Origin: Bolinopsis microptera
Taxonomy: Eukaryota; Ctenophora; Tentaculata; Lobata; Bolinopsidae
Assembly: GCF_026151205.1 (NCBI RefSeq)
Contig: NC_087081.1
Location: forward strand, 15,612,837 to 15,676,836
Length of the DNA stretch: 64,000 nt
Direction: 5' to 3'
Position 1 is the stretch's first letter, and each line of letters starts with the position of its first letter. Of the stretch, positions 26,801-37,259 are shown piece after piece. The notes under the pieces were generated by a model. It was not told where the DNA came from. It was given only the letters and a program-made list of their open reading frames with translations, and searched no databases. The translations under genes and the position numbers were made by a program.

Positions 26801-28790
26801 ATGTTAGGAAATAATAAATGATACATTTATCTCCAATTAAAGTAACTGTTAGTGTTACTGGGCGGCGCTGATCAGCCTGTCATTCTGCTGAATCTCTGCG
26901 TTTATGAACACAGCCTGTGGTCCCTAGGTAAGGTAACTGCGAAATTGATTGACTGATGAAAGTAATTAAGTAGCTGAGTTAATAAGTAACTAAGTAGCTG
27001 AGGAAGCCAAGTAAGTTATCGATTCACAAATCAAAGATAAAGTAACATTATAAAGTAAGTTATTACCCAAACTGTTTGGGGGTACAGGGTAGCTGTACTG
27101 GATAATACAGGCGCTATACGCACGTGATTAATATTATGAAAACAAGACTATATTATAAGCCTGCAAACTTGCAATAGATTTCTATAGTCGCCTTGAAAGC
27201 ACTGAAAATTAACTTCTCTCCGCTGCATTTCACGAGCAGATTATGCTGGGCCTTCCTTGGTACACCAACATCTCCAATCTTCTCACCGAATATAACTTCC
27301 CCCACTCATCCTCTTCAAAATCTAAGCTCTCTACCCAAATCAGTCACAACATGAGGAAAAAAATTGTGGATGTTTGGTGTTGTCTTCGCTCCCGGCTCCC
27401 CCCTTCTCTCTCGCTCTCTTTAGGTGCTCGCTCTTTACTGGACGGCGCTCATAATTGACATGGCCCGGCCTAAATGCATTAGTAAATAACATAATTAAGA
27501 CTGCGAAATTAATTGAGTTTTACTGAGTAGCTGAGCGTCGAGCGAGCCAAGTGAGTTGCCGAGCGCTAGACTCTCAGTTTAACTTTAAGACAGTTGTCTG
27601 TTTGAGAGTAGTAGCTAATGCTCTAATAGTCTAATGCTATGTAATTGTACGTGGATACGCACGAGATTATGAAAACGAGACAATATATTATACCAATACT
27701 AGCATGCTCTACTGTTCTGTAAAATAATAAGAGCCATACCTTATGGCTCATTTCTCTGAAATTAATTGTGGTAGCGGACACGTGGAAGCTAAACCCTTAT
27801 ATATAAATGGAAACCAAATGAAGTCCGATAAGGTAGTTTTAAAGTGTTTATGTTAAATCGTTTGTCTCAACTCTGAAATCAGTAACCTACTCAAAGGGAA
27901 CATTGATATATGGCCCCGCTAGGATGTTAGGAAATAATAAATGATAAATTTATCTCCAATTAAAGTAACTGTTAGTGTTACTGGGCGGAGCTGATCAGCC
28001 TGTCATTCTGCTGAATCTCTGTGTTTATGAACACAGCCTGTGGTCCCTAGGTAAGGTAACTGCGAAATTGATTGACTGATGAAAGTAATTAAGTAGCTGA
28101 GTTAATAAGTAACTAAGTAGCTGAGGAAGCCAAGTGAGTTATCGACTCACAAATCAAAGATAAAGTAACATTATCTAAGTTATTACCCAAACTGTTTGGG
28201 GGTATTAATATTATACGAAAACAAGACTATATTATAAGCCTGCAAACTTGCAATAGATTTCTATGGTCGCCTTGAAAGCACTGAAAATTAAGTTCTCTCC
28301 GCTGCATTTCACGAGCAGATTATGCTGGGCCTTCCTTGGTACAACTACACCAAAATCTCCAATCTTCTCACCAAATATAACCTCCCCACTCATCCTATTC
28401 AAAATCTAAGCTCTCTACCCAAATCAGTCACAACATGAGGAAAGAATTTGTGGATGTTTGGTGTTGTCTTCGCTCCCCCTCCCCCCTCTCTCTCACTCTC
28501 TTTAGGTGCTTGCTCTTTACTGGACGCGGCGCTCATAATTGACATGGCCCGGCCTAAATGTATTAGTAAATAACATAATTAAGACTGCGAAATTGATTGA
28601 GTTTGACTGAGTAGCTGAGCGTCGAACGAGCCAAGTGAATTGCCGAGCACTAGACTCTCAGTTTAAGACAGTTGTCTGTTTGAGAGTAATAGCTATGTAC
28701 GTGGATACGCCTTCGCGTGCGAAAAGTGGCATGCAACGTATGTCAACTAATGCTAGCATGCTCAATAACTGTTCTGCAAATTAATAAGAG
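23870..28790 (+). repeat. Tandem array of ~1.1-kb units (about 4.5 copies)
   Basis: The word GACATGGCCCGGCCTAAATG (one variant ACCCGG) recurs at about 25265, 26369, 27457 and 28541, giving spacings of about 1085-1105 bp. GCAGATTATGCTGGGCCTTC recurs at 25033, 27237 and 28316. GTGGTAGCGGACACGTGGAA recurs at about 24143, 25584, 26646 and 27768. The second unit has its middle replaced by a segment of the composite dispersed repeat (about 25725-26350). Each unit includes a short CT-rich tract before TTTAGGTGCTCGCTCTTTAC. The 70-90-codon frames inside (24988-25266, 27243-27458) are duplicated with the repeat and are not credited as genes. Confidence 0.85.
25736..26175 (+). repeat. Composite dispersed repeat, copy 1
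   Basis: Starts with CTCCCC then a CT-rich tract, GCTTGCTCTTTACTGGACGG-like sequence and ATAATTTCACTTGTTACTG. It continues with TTTTTAACTTTAACTAACTT, CATACATCCGGATCCCGATG, a few degenerate GTGGCACTCTC units, GCCAACTTTCAATCATGTTC, CATTACCCTTTATTTACTAG, and ends near TGTCACATGCTATCAGCATG. The same order recurs at about 30.04, 33.53 and 34.68 kb. No protein is encoded. Confidence 0.8.
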
Positions 28791-29167
28791 CTATTTTGTA
28801 TTAATTTAAATTTCTCTGAACGTAAGTGCCAAGTGGTAGTTACCTTGTTACCTTGTTACCTTGTTAATACTTTAATATGCTGAAACCCTAACCCTAACGA
28901 GAAATTAGACCAACTTCCTTATATGGTCATATCATTATTATCATCACGTGATCGAGACAGTTTTTCGCCAATATCTCGCCAGGGGAGCATTTTAATTATA
29001 TATCAATGAGTTAGAACAATCTCGAAGATCGAGTGTAAAGTGATTTAGCACAATTGGGAAAATCCGCCATTATTTTTACCCGCTATTATTTTAACCCGTC
29101 ACAATATGCCATGGGGTGAGCGTCGTTGACGCTCAGCTAAGGGTTCCGTTGCACCTATGCAGCCCCC

Positions 29168-29222
29168 GGTCTACTCAGTCGAATGCTCGACTGAGTAGAC
29201 CATCGTAGTCCCTCCTACGATG
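29168..29222. other. Two adjacent perfect hairpins
   Basis: The first has 15-bp arms (GGTCTACTCAGTCGA and its complement) around ATGC at 29168-29201. It is directly followed by 8-bp arms CATCGTAG / CTACGATG around TCCCTC at 29201-29222. It sits between the 1.1-kb array and the expanded CT tract. It could be an element end or an RNA-level structure; function unknown. Confidence 0.8.
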
Positions 29223-29349
29223 AACCAGAATATTATATAAGAATGCAAGATCAGTTGGCAGTTGTTCCCCTGATCATTACACTAATAATCTGTTTTATTC
29301 CGGTTCGCAGCTCGTTGGTTTACTGGGTATTGTCCTCGTTTTCTTCGCT

Positions 29350-29490
<141 letters not shown>

Positions 29491-29739
29491 TTAGGTGCTT
29501 GCTCTTTACTGGACGTATAGTAAGTCACAGCTCCTCTTAGTAATTAAATGTAATCAATATTGAGCTGTGTTTGCCCTAATGACTTGGTCGGAAAGCAGCT
29601 GATTAATATGTTTCTAAACTCAGATGATGTAATATTAAACCACGATAAACCTGCCAATTACTTAAATAGATGATCACCTATAGAGTATAGGTGCCTGCTC
29701 TGTGCAGTTACTGGACGCCGCTCATAATAATTTTACAGT

Positions 29740-30500
29740 AGATACTTTTATAGCCCTCTTTTGTGCGTAGAAGTTTAGCTTTTCTCAGCTCCTCAGCACT
29801 CAGCAGCCATATAATCAGAGATATTCACATAATTGCATATCAATTTCAATTCCCCCATTCAGTCCTAAGATCTAGATGTGCGTGTGAGGTAACTAAAAAA
29901 AGTGGTTCTACTTCTAACGAGCTACGGTTGGAATGTTGTGTCACGTGGGCAGTGAGATGAGAGGAGCGTGTCAGCAGTCAGCAGTCAGCAGTGGTACACT
30001 TACGCAGCTCCTTTACTTCGGTTTACTAGATTTCGTCTTCGCTCCCCTTTCTCTCTCTCTTTTGGTGCTTGCTCTTTACTGGACGGCGCTCATAATAATT
30101 TCACTTGTTACTGTTGGTATCGTGAATCTTCAACTTTAACTAACTTTTGGTCTCGTGAGTCGTGGCACTCTGGCGGCATACTACCAACTTTCAATCATGT
30201 TTGTTCAAAAGCCTAAGACAATCATTATACCTTAATTATCATCTTTACGCAATAACCACGGTGTCATAAAACTAAAAGCATTACCCTTTATTTACTAGCC
30301 TTGTCGAAGCCTTGTGATTTACAATCCTGATCTGGTGACGTGTCACATGCTATCAGCTTATGGGCGAATTGCAATAACATTCCTGCAGGATACATTAAGG
30401 TATAGCAATAACAAGTCCCACGTGCATTGTTTAGCTGTTTTAGAATCTGGATTGGTATGACGTAGGTATTAACTTGACGTGAGGTGTTTCATATGAATGT
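29740..30500 (+). repeat. Composite dispersed repeat, copy 2
   Basis: The 5' module (TAGATACTTTTATAGCCCTC, then GTTTAGCTTTTCTCAGC, TTCCCCCATTCAGTCCTAAG) matches 34385-34520. It then runs through the CT tract at about 30045 and GCCAACTTTCAATCATG near 30183 to TTAGCTGTTTTAGAATCTGG near 30428. Only about two GTGGCAC units remain in the 11-mer site of this copy. Confidence 0.8.
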
Positions 30501-30589
30501 TGAACCATGCAATCATGTCATTGTCACAGAATATGGCATATAAGACGAGGTCCATAGGGAAATAGCATCAGTGATGTTTCATACTTCCC

Positions 30590-30990
30590 GATCTTTCGAG
30601 TATGCCAGCTACGACGAGATCATGAGATGTTTTCATGATTGAAAGTTGGCACTGTGCCACTAAAGTGCCGCCATAGTACCACGAGAGTGTCACCATAGGC
30701 ATATTGCCGCGACAGTGCCGCCATAGTACCACGAGAGTGTCACCATAGGCATAGTGCCACGACATGAGTGCCACGAGAGTGCCACGACAGTTTCCATCAG
30801 AATCCGGATGTATGACCTTTCCGGTCATACATCCGGATCCCGATGGCCTTTTATGTACGACCCTTTTATGCAGTACCGTGGTTATTGCGAAAAGACAATG
30901 ATGAATGTATAATGATTCTCTTAGAGTCGTAGGCTTTTGAACATTGAACAAACATGATTGAAAGTTGCCGCCATAGTGAAAGTGGTGCCA
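30590..30990. repeat. Inverted junction of composite repeat copies
   Basis: From about 30634 the repeat runs in minus orientation (GATTGAAAGTTGGCACTGTG then CCACGAGAGTG-type 11-mers). It then meets a plus-orientation piece: a CCGGATGTATGACC arm at about 30805-30818 faces GGTCATACATCCGG at 30824-30837 across TTTCC or similar. The arms extend to about 22 bp with two mismatches. This is a head-to-head junction of two copies. Confidence 0.75.
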
Positions 30991-31713
30991 TCGGGATCCG
31001 GATTTATGCGACCTAACTTTTATATAATAAGGCGCGTTGTGCGACCAATATACCTAAAAACTTTACTCTCAATTGTTTAAATATGCGTGCCAGATTTCTC
31101 CATTTATAAACTGTCCAGTTATTCCGTTACTATTACTATTACTAATATGTTTTATGTTAGTTGGTCGGACTTAATCATATTTTATTATAATCTTTTGCGC
31201 ATGTACTCGTTATAGGATACAAACATAGATCAACTTCAAGTCCAATCAAGATGACAATATGATGTTGAATATCAGTCGGGTTATCGATGCTCAAACTGAT
31301 GCTATTTTAAAAATAATGTTTCCCGATACAGAAAATACGTATGTCTTCCGAGAGCTATAAAAAACGTTGGTAGCAAATCCAGTATTGGGTTATATTGTGG
31401 GGACGCGCATGACCGACTTGCCGAATTTTAGAATCCTTATAAAATTCAAAATTAAATCCAACCCTAAAAGATCGTTAACATTAAAAGAAAATCAGGAAAA
31501 AATAGTGAAAACTACCTTAGAAAACTTAAAGAGGATAAGTAAATAAGTTACGTACAAATACGCGGTACACAGAATTATAAATGGACTTGACCTGAATCCA
31601 ACATATAAAGTTCGTCTAATTCAATGTATTGAATACGATGTATGATAAATTAATATATAAATATTAAAACAGTCTATAGTTGTATTGATATACACAGTAA
31701 ACTGTAGTGGCAA
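30991..31713. other. Repeat-derived stretch with a small relic frame
   Basis: Contains TGTTTTATGTTAGTTGGTCG and GCATGTACTCGTTATAGGAT (shared with 32840-32930). A plus-strand frame from about 31240 to 31545 reads ISRVIDAQTDAILKIMF, one stop, then LVANPVLGYIVGTRMTD and a Lys-rich tail. The family is unrecognised; it looks like a relic. Confidence 0.4.
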
Positions 31714-32082
31714 CTAGTGCCTCCTCCGGTCCCTGTCTCTGTTCCTATCCTTGTCTCTGAAGCTATCCCTGATAGTATTATGAAGTTAAGTTCAATGTGT
31801 TTATACGTATATCGTGTAGTCTGTCAATTTAAAAACAGCAGACTTCTTTCTCATTCATAGTGAACTGTAAAAAACGAGACAAGCTGGAGAATAGCTTGAG
31901 CGATGTAGTAACCACACACTTACCGACTGTCATGACCACCACGTGACCCCCACCCTCCGCCGCCTCCTCCACCTCCGCCGCCTCCTCCACGACCACCACC
32001 GCCTCCTCCTCCGCCGCCTCCTCCGCGGGGTCCTCCTCTACCGCCCTTGTTCCAATCAGTGAAGTGCTGCACTGTTCTCACT
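31714..32082 (-). CDS. RGG-rich protein, last two exons (RNA-binding type)
   Basis: Minus strand: exon 32082-31924 (159 bp; acceptor ATTTCTATTCAG, donor TCG/GTAAGTG), a 155-bp intron, then terminal exon 31768-31714 (acceptor ATACTATCAG), with phases 2/1 matching exactly. The first reads VRTVQHFTDWNKGGRGGP followed by a long Gly run with Arg and one Trp (GGWGSRGGHDSR). The second reads a charged RD/RDR tail ending RRRH and a stop. RGG boxes and RD-rich tails are typical of nuclear or nucleolar RNA-binding proteins, but no RRM, KH or helicase domain is visible in this part, so the family is not identified. Upstream exons were not found; the intron directly upstream carries the 11-mer array at 32109-32351. 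Confidence 0.65.
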
Positions 32083-32108
32083 CTGAATAGAAATTAATAT
32101 TAACTATA

Positions 32109-32351
32109 GTGGCACTATCGTGGCACTATCGTGGCACTATCGTGGCACTATCGTGGCACTATCGTGGCACTATCGTGGCACTATCGTGGCACTATCGTGG
32201 CACTATCGTGGCACTATAGTGGCACTATCGTGGCACTATCGTGGCACTATCGTGGCACTATCGTGGCACTATCGTGGCACTATCGTGGCACTATCGTGGC
32301 ACTATCGTGGCACTATCGTGGTACTATCGTGGCACTATCGTGGGACTGTCG
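32109..32351 (+). repeat. 11-bp minisatellite GTGGCACTATC, ~22 copies
   Basis: About 22 nearly perfect tandem copies; variants include one TATAG copy near 32217 and GGTACT/GGGACT near the right end. Because 11 is not a multiple of three, all three plus frames read the same 11-residue word (ALSWHYRGTIV, cyclic). The array lies just upstream of the RGG exon's acceptor site. Confidence 0.97.
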
Positions 32352-32456
32352 TGGTAGATTTAACCTACCGAACATGGAATCCCTTGCTCGGGTGGTACAA
32401 CGCAGTAGAGCCAAGGCTCCGGATCTGCACAGCACAGAAGAATTCATCCTTCCCCC

Positions 32457-32587
32457 AATCCAGTTGTTGAGTACAACAGCTGGATTGCAGACGGCACGTT
32501 TTAAATCGCCCCGAATATATTCAAATAAGTACTGCCTAGTCTTTACAGCCCGGAACCAATCCAGTTGTTGAGTACAACAACTGGATT
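32457..32587. repeat. Two copies of a 30-bp palindrome, 101 bp apart
   Basis: AATCCAGTTGTTG, AGTA, CAACAACTGGATT at 32558-32587 is a perfect 13-bp-arm hairpin. The copy at 32457-32486 has one arm mismatch. Both are followed 40-45 bp on by CGCCCCGAATATATTCA, so the whole ~100-bp unit is duplicated. Confidence 0.85.
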
Positions 32588-33519
32588 AGTTTACGGGCTG
32601 TTAGTGTTACGTCGCCCCGAATATATTCACCCAGAGCTATACGATTCATGCTGTAATTGACTAGCCTTTAACTCTTTAATGACCTGGTCGGACGACGGAC
32701 CTGGTTCTGCAATTATAGCAGCTAATTAATGTTTCTAAACGCGAATGATTTGCCTGCTGCTGTGCTCACACGTCTAAAAATCTAAATTGTTTAAATAATA
32801 ATATGTGTGCCTATCTCCGTTTAACTGTCCAGTAATACCATTACTAATATGTTTTATGTAAGTTGGTCGGACTTACCCACTCTATTTTATTATTTTTACG
32901 CATGTACTCGTTATAGGATGCAAACATAGATCAACGTTTAGCTTTTCTCAGCACCTGAGCTGCCATATCTGATATCAGAGCTATAATTCAGAGAGAGCTT
33001 AGTTATAGGTCGTGATGTGTCGACTCTTCTCAGACCAACTCTACAATGCAGTCCCGTAATGAAGGTTTCTCATTTATCTCACCAAGAACTTCAGCAACTT
33101 TGTTTTATAACTGCTCACCGTTGGATTAACTTATTCCATATATTACGACGTTCCTGCTTCTTTCGTCCTTTTCAGCTATTGTCTTAACTGCACTACAAAT
33201 CTACTTTGGTGTAAGAGCAGCTGCAGGGCAAAAGAATACACCAGATTACACAGGATTAAAATTGAATCAAAGTTCTTCGTCCTTGTTATGTCATGTCATG
33301 TTATGTTATGTCATGTGCTGGTGGTCTGACAATGAGTCCCTTTTCCCCTCTTCATTGTGCACTAAATAATTATAACTATTAGTACATAATCATAATAATA
33401 GTATAACAGTATTTGGTGTTATTCCAGTTCGCAGCCCGTTTAAAAGTTGTAGTTTGATTGTCCCCGGTAACCGGAGACAACGTCTCGCCTCTAGCTAGCT
33501 CTCTGTATGGTGATCAGTT
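32588..33519. other. Repeat-derived stretch, no gene
   Basis: Includes GTTTTATGTAAGTTGGTCGG and ATGCAAACATAGATCAACGT (related to 31180-31230) and GTTTAGCTTTTCTCAGCACC (the composite repeat's 5' module). A short run of TGTCATGTTATG-type words lies at 33288-33316. No exon was recognised. Confidence 0.45.
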
Positions 33520-34215
33520 TACCAGTTGCTGTCTCTCTCTCTCTTGAGGTGCTTGCTCTTTACTCATACTGAACGTCAATCATAATAATTTCACTTGTTC
33601 CTGTTGGTATCGTGAATTTTTAACTTTGACTAACTTTTGGTCATACATGGCACTGTCGTGGCACAGTCGTGGCACAGTCGTGGCACAGTCGTGGTACAGT
33701 CGTGGCACAGTCGTGGGACTGTCGAGGGACTGTCGTGGGACTGTCGTGGTACTATCGTGGCACTGTCGTGGGACTGTCGTGGTACTGTCGTGGTACTGTC
33801 GTGGCACAGTCGTGGGACTGTCGTCGAACTGTCGTGGGACTGTCGTGGCACAGTCGTGGCACAGTCGTGGGACTGTCGTGGTACTGTCGTGGAACTGTCG
33901 TGGGACTGTCGTGGCACTGTCGTGGGTCTGTCGTGGCACTGTCGTGGCACTGTCGTGGCACTGTCGTGGTACTGTCGTGGCACTGTCGTGGCACTACGAC
34001 GGCACTATGGAGGCACTCTGTCGGCAAAGTGCCAACTTTCAATCATGTTCGTTCAAAAGCCTAAGACAGTAAGACAATCATTATACCTTATTTATTATCT
34101 TTTCACATTAACCAAGTAGTCATAAAAGCATTACCCTTTATTTACTAGCCTTGTCGAAAATTATAAATTGCAACTCTTCAATCAATCGCTCTATCAGCAT
34201 TCCAATTGTGAATTA
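33520..34215 (+). repeat. Composite dispersed repeat, copy 3 (expanded 11-mer)
   Basis: Same order as copy 1: CT tract at about 33530, GGTGCTTGCTCTTTACT, ATAATTTCACTTGTTCCTG, TTTTTAACTTTGACTAACTT, CATACATGG, then the 11-mer array, then GCCAACTTTCAATCATGTTC (34030) and CATTACCCTTTATTTACTAG (34131), to about 34215. Confidence 0.85.
33650..34012 (+). repeat. 11-bp minisatellite GTGGCACTGTC, ~33 variable copies
   Basis: About 33 tandem 11-mers of form GTGG-N-AC-(T/A)-GTC, with the variable base cycling among C, G, T and A. The left end prefers GTGGCACAGTC, the centre GTGGGACTGTC and GTGGTACTGTC, and the right end GTGGCACTGTC. Overlapping frames of 96-160 codons on both strands all read the repeat and should not be called genes. 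Confidence 0.97.
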
Positions 34216-34379
34216 GAATAGTTAGCTTCTGTTGAAAACATCCCATGATTTCGATACTACTATTTCCCTATGCAAATTTAGTTCTAAGATTACAAGCAGG
34301 GCTAATGAGTACACTGCACAGTCAAACAATCAACTAGGTAACTTTTGAATGCTCTCCTTTCTTCCACTGATCTGTCCAG

Positions 34380-35182
34380 GCAAATGTAGATACTTTTATA
34401 GCCCTCCTTTGTGTGTATAAGTTTAGCTTTTCTCAGCACCTCAGCAGTCATATCAGAGATATTCATATATATTATATTACATGTCAATTTCGATTCCCCC
34501 ATTCGGTCCTAAGATTACGAGCAAGTGAACTATAGGTGTGCGTGTAAGCTAAATAAAAAAAGTGGTTCTAAAATTGGCAAAAGCAACGGTTCGAATGGTG
34601 TGTAACGTGGGCAGTGTAGACCATAGAGATGAGAGGAGCGTTGTCAGCAGTATAACTTTGTAAGCAGTCAGCAGTATTGCTCCCCTTTCTCTCTTTCTCT
34701 CTTTGGGTGCTTGCTCTTTACTGGACGGCGCTCATAATAATTTCACTTGTTAATGTTGCTATCTCGAATTTTTAACTTTAACTAACTTTTGGTCAATGGT
34801 CATACATCCGAATCCCGATGGCACCTTCGTGGCACTATCGTGGCACTCTTGTGGCACTCTCGTAAGTCGTGGCACTCTGGCGGCATACTACCAACGTTGA
34901 ATCATGTTCGTTCAAAAGCCTAAGACAATCATTAGGTATACCTTCATTATCTTGTCACAATAACCACGGTGTGATCATTAAAACATTACCCTTTATTTAC
35001 TAGCCTTGTCGAAGCCTAATTGTGATCTGGTGACGTGTCACAAGCTATCACCTTATGGACGTTGCGCGGATAACATTCCTGCAGGATACACTTACTGATA
35101 CTTTTAGGTAACACATAGCAATAACAAGTCCCACACGTGCAATGTTCAGTTGTTTTAGAATCTGGATTGGTATGACGTTGGT
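34380..35182 (+). repeat. Composite dispersed repeat, copy 4, interrupted by hAT
   Basis: Full order from TAGATACTTTTATAGCCCTC (34388) through the CT tract (34685), four degenerate 11-mers (34815-34880) and CATTACCCTTTATTTACTAG (34984) to TTTTAGAATCTGGATTGGTA (35152). It is broken at 35190 by the hAT insertion and resumes at 36769. Confidence 0.85.
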
Positions 35183-35603
35183 ATGAGGTATAGGGTTTGC
35201 ATTATCGGTCCAAAATTTTTTATCGCCGATAACCGATAATAATTTTTCAATTATCGGCGATAACGATAATTATCGGCGATAAAATTTGGTCAGAACAATT
35301 AGCTTATTTTCCATCGATTCAGTGGCTTAATTAATCATACGTTCATGATTTATAACTTCCGTGATTGAGGGTCATGAATTCCCGAGATATCGTACACAAA
35401 TTGTAAACGCGTAATTTCAAAATAGTCAATTAATTGAAAGTGAAGATCCGATATACTTTACAGTGAACAGTCAGTGACAATAACAATCTTACACAAAGTG
35501 GAACGCGTAATTCCAAAATTGTAAATTAATCAAAAGTGAAGTGGTATTAACAATCTCCCCCTATTTGTAATGTGTGCAAAGTTAGAACTTGCTACATGAG
35601 TAA

Positions 35604-35738
35604 CTACTTAGAAGCTTTATTAGCAAAATAGTATTTCAAAAAAATCAACATATCTAAAGATTTGTCAGATAGTCTACATCTTAATTTCGTGAGAAAGAGT
35701 CCACTTGCACTCAAGGTCCGCTCTGCCTCAACAGACGT
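35604..35738 (-). pseudogene. hAT C-terminal dimerisation fragment
   Basis: Minus-strand frame reads TSVEAERTLSASGLF, then LTKLRCRLSDKSLDMLIFLK, close to the conserved hAT C-terminus (SxEAERxFSxxG ... LRxRLxxxxxxxLxFL). It is in a different frame from the BED part only 29 bp away, so the two are joined by the internal deletion. No start codon. Confidence 0.85.
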
Positions 35739-35766
35739 GGGCGATGATGTTCAAAATACGGAATGT

Positions 35767-36156
35767 TCATGGCATCTCTGATGAAACTGCTGGTTGCAAT
35801 TTGATTAAATGAGAGTCGGCTAAACGGCTATACATTTCGGCTTGAGTTTTCTTTTCGATGTAAGATACTATTAGGGACTGATTTTTTAGTCGCTTGACTT
35901 TGGGGGATGCCGAAGATTTATCATTATTAGCAGCTGCATTTTTTATACCGTGTTTAACTCTCAAGTGGTACCAAAGACTAGTGTAAGACCTTTTGGCTGT
36001 TGTGCTGAGAAAAGACTTGTCACATTGCATGCAGGCCACGTTGTCCCCATCTTTTGTGAAATGTTTCCAGATCTCGTTGGTTGACATATCAAGATTAACT
36101 AGTTTTCCGAGACACAACAGAAAACAGATAACAACTGATACGTGTAACGTAATCAA
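35767..36156 (-). pseudogene. BED zinc finger of hAT transposase (truncated)
   Basis: A 129-codon open frame. The useful ATG is probably the internal one before STNEIWKHF. It shows the BED finger: IWKHF, then C-x2-C (CMQC), and WYHLRVKH with the paired His. A basic linker follows. The frame then stops where the RNase H-like core should begin. BED fingers bind DNA at the element ends. Could a BED-only protein act as a repressor of related elements? That is inference only. Confidence 0.8.
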
Positions 36157-36768
36157 TCAACGATTTAAGCAAATGAGCGACCCAGGCAAGTTAATCATCG
36201 GCATTTCTCAGGGGAGGGGCGTGGAGTGTGGACTGTGCAGAAGTGTATTGTGTTGTTATGGTGTGTACTGTGTCGGGTTCAAATTATTACCTTATACGGT
36301 TGTAACTGAATTGATAGTTTGAAGTGAACAGCTTATCTGTAATAGGGTGGGGCGAAACTACGGGATACTTATTACAGATTTACCGTTTAAACTTTAATTC
36401 CGTTGAATTCAAATATGCAACTATCCCATGAAATGTGAATACTTTTACATAGTACATACCTTGTTTCACCAATCAACAGTGATAAGATAACATTGCAAAT
36501 CTTGCTGATTTAAGTACTTAAGTAGCAAATTCAGATGTTTTGATCAGTTTCACACATATCTTATGATCAATCTAGTGAAAATGGGAGGTAAGAATCTGCG
36601 AGTTAGCTGTAAAGTCTCGAAAATTCCGAAATTATTTTTGAAAATAAATTTCTGAAATTATCGGTTTATCGGTCAGAAATTATCGCCGATAACCGATAAC
36701 GATTTTACTACGAATTATCGCCTATAATTTTATCGCCGATATTATCGATTGCAAACCCTAATGAGGTA

Positions 36769-37250
36769 GGTATGCAAGTATGACGTTATAGGTATTAACA
36801 TGTAGGTATGACGTAGGTATTAACTTGACGTGTGTGACGTGTGTCATGTGAATTTCAAAATCAATGTTTCTGCAATCAAACAATTACTAATGAGTTCTAA
36901 AAATGTCCAACAAAATCTTTATAAAGTTATAGCATCAGTATATATTTTTCGGAAATATTTTCGTCCATCCTCAATACCTACTAAAGTGTAAAGATAAAAT
37001 GGGGTTGTCATGTGAATGTTGTACCTTGCAATCATGTCATTGTCACAGAATATGTACAATAGTGGCATATAAGACGAGGTCCATAGGGAAATATCATCGC
37101 AGTGATGTTTCACACTTCCCTTTCGAGTATGCCAGCTACAATCACGAGATCATGAGATGTTTTCCTGATTGAAAGTTGGTACTGTGCCACTAGAAAGCCG
37201 CCAGAGTGCCGCCATGCCCATAGTGCCACGAGAGTGCATCGAGAGTGCCT
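36769..37250 (+). repeat. Composite repeat copy 4, distal part
   Basis: Resumes after the hAT with TATGACGTAGGTATTAAC, GACGTGTGTCATGTG, a GCATATAAGACGAGGTCCAT word (shared with 30535 and, degraded, 43150) and the reverse-orientation GATTGAAAGTTGG plus GAGAGTGCC 11-mer remnants ending near 37250. Confidence 0.7.
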
Positions 37251-37259
37251 CGACAGTGC

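Larger units (their letters stand above)
35191..36760 (-). mobile_element. Internally deleted hAT-type DNA transposon, 1570 bp
   Basis: Terminal inverted repeats start TAGGGTTTGCA at 35191 and end TGCAAACCCTA at 36760. They are bounded by an exact 8-bp duplication ATGAGGTA (35183-35190 and 36761-36768), the hAT signature. Subterminal regions on both sides are packed with TTATCGGCGATAA-type palindromes. Inside, on the minus strand, are a BED zinc-finger segment and a hAT C-terminal dimerisation segment with the catalytic middle missing. It is therefore non-autonomous. It sits inside composite repeat copy 4. Confidence 0.93.

Noticed and set aside
28886-28902. CCCTAACCCTAACGA resembling telomere repeats
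   Set aside because: Only two units; no array, so not a telomere or clear interstitial telomeric site.
33580-34119. Five overlapping frames of 96-160 codons on both strands
   Set aside because: All read the 11-bp minisatellite; low complexity with no gene structure.
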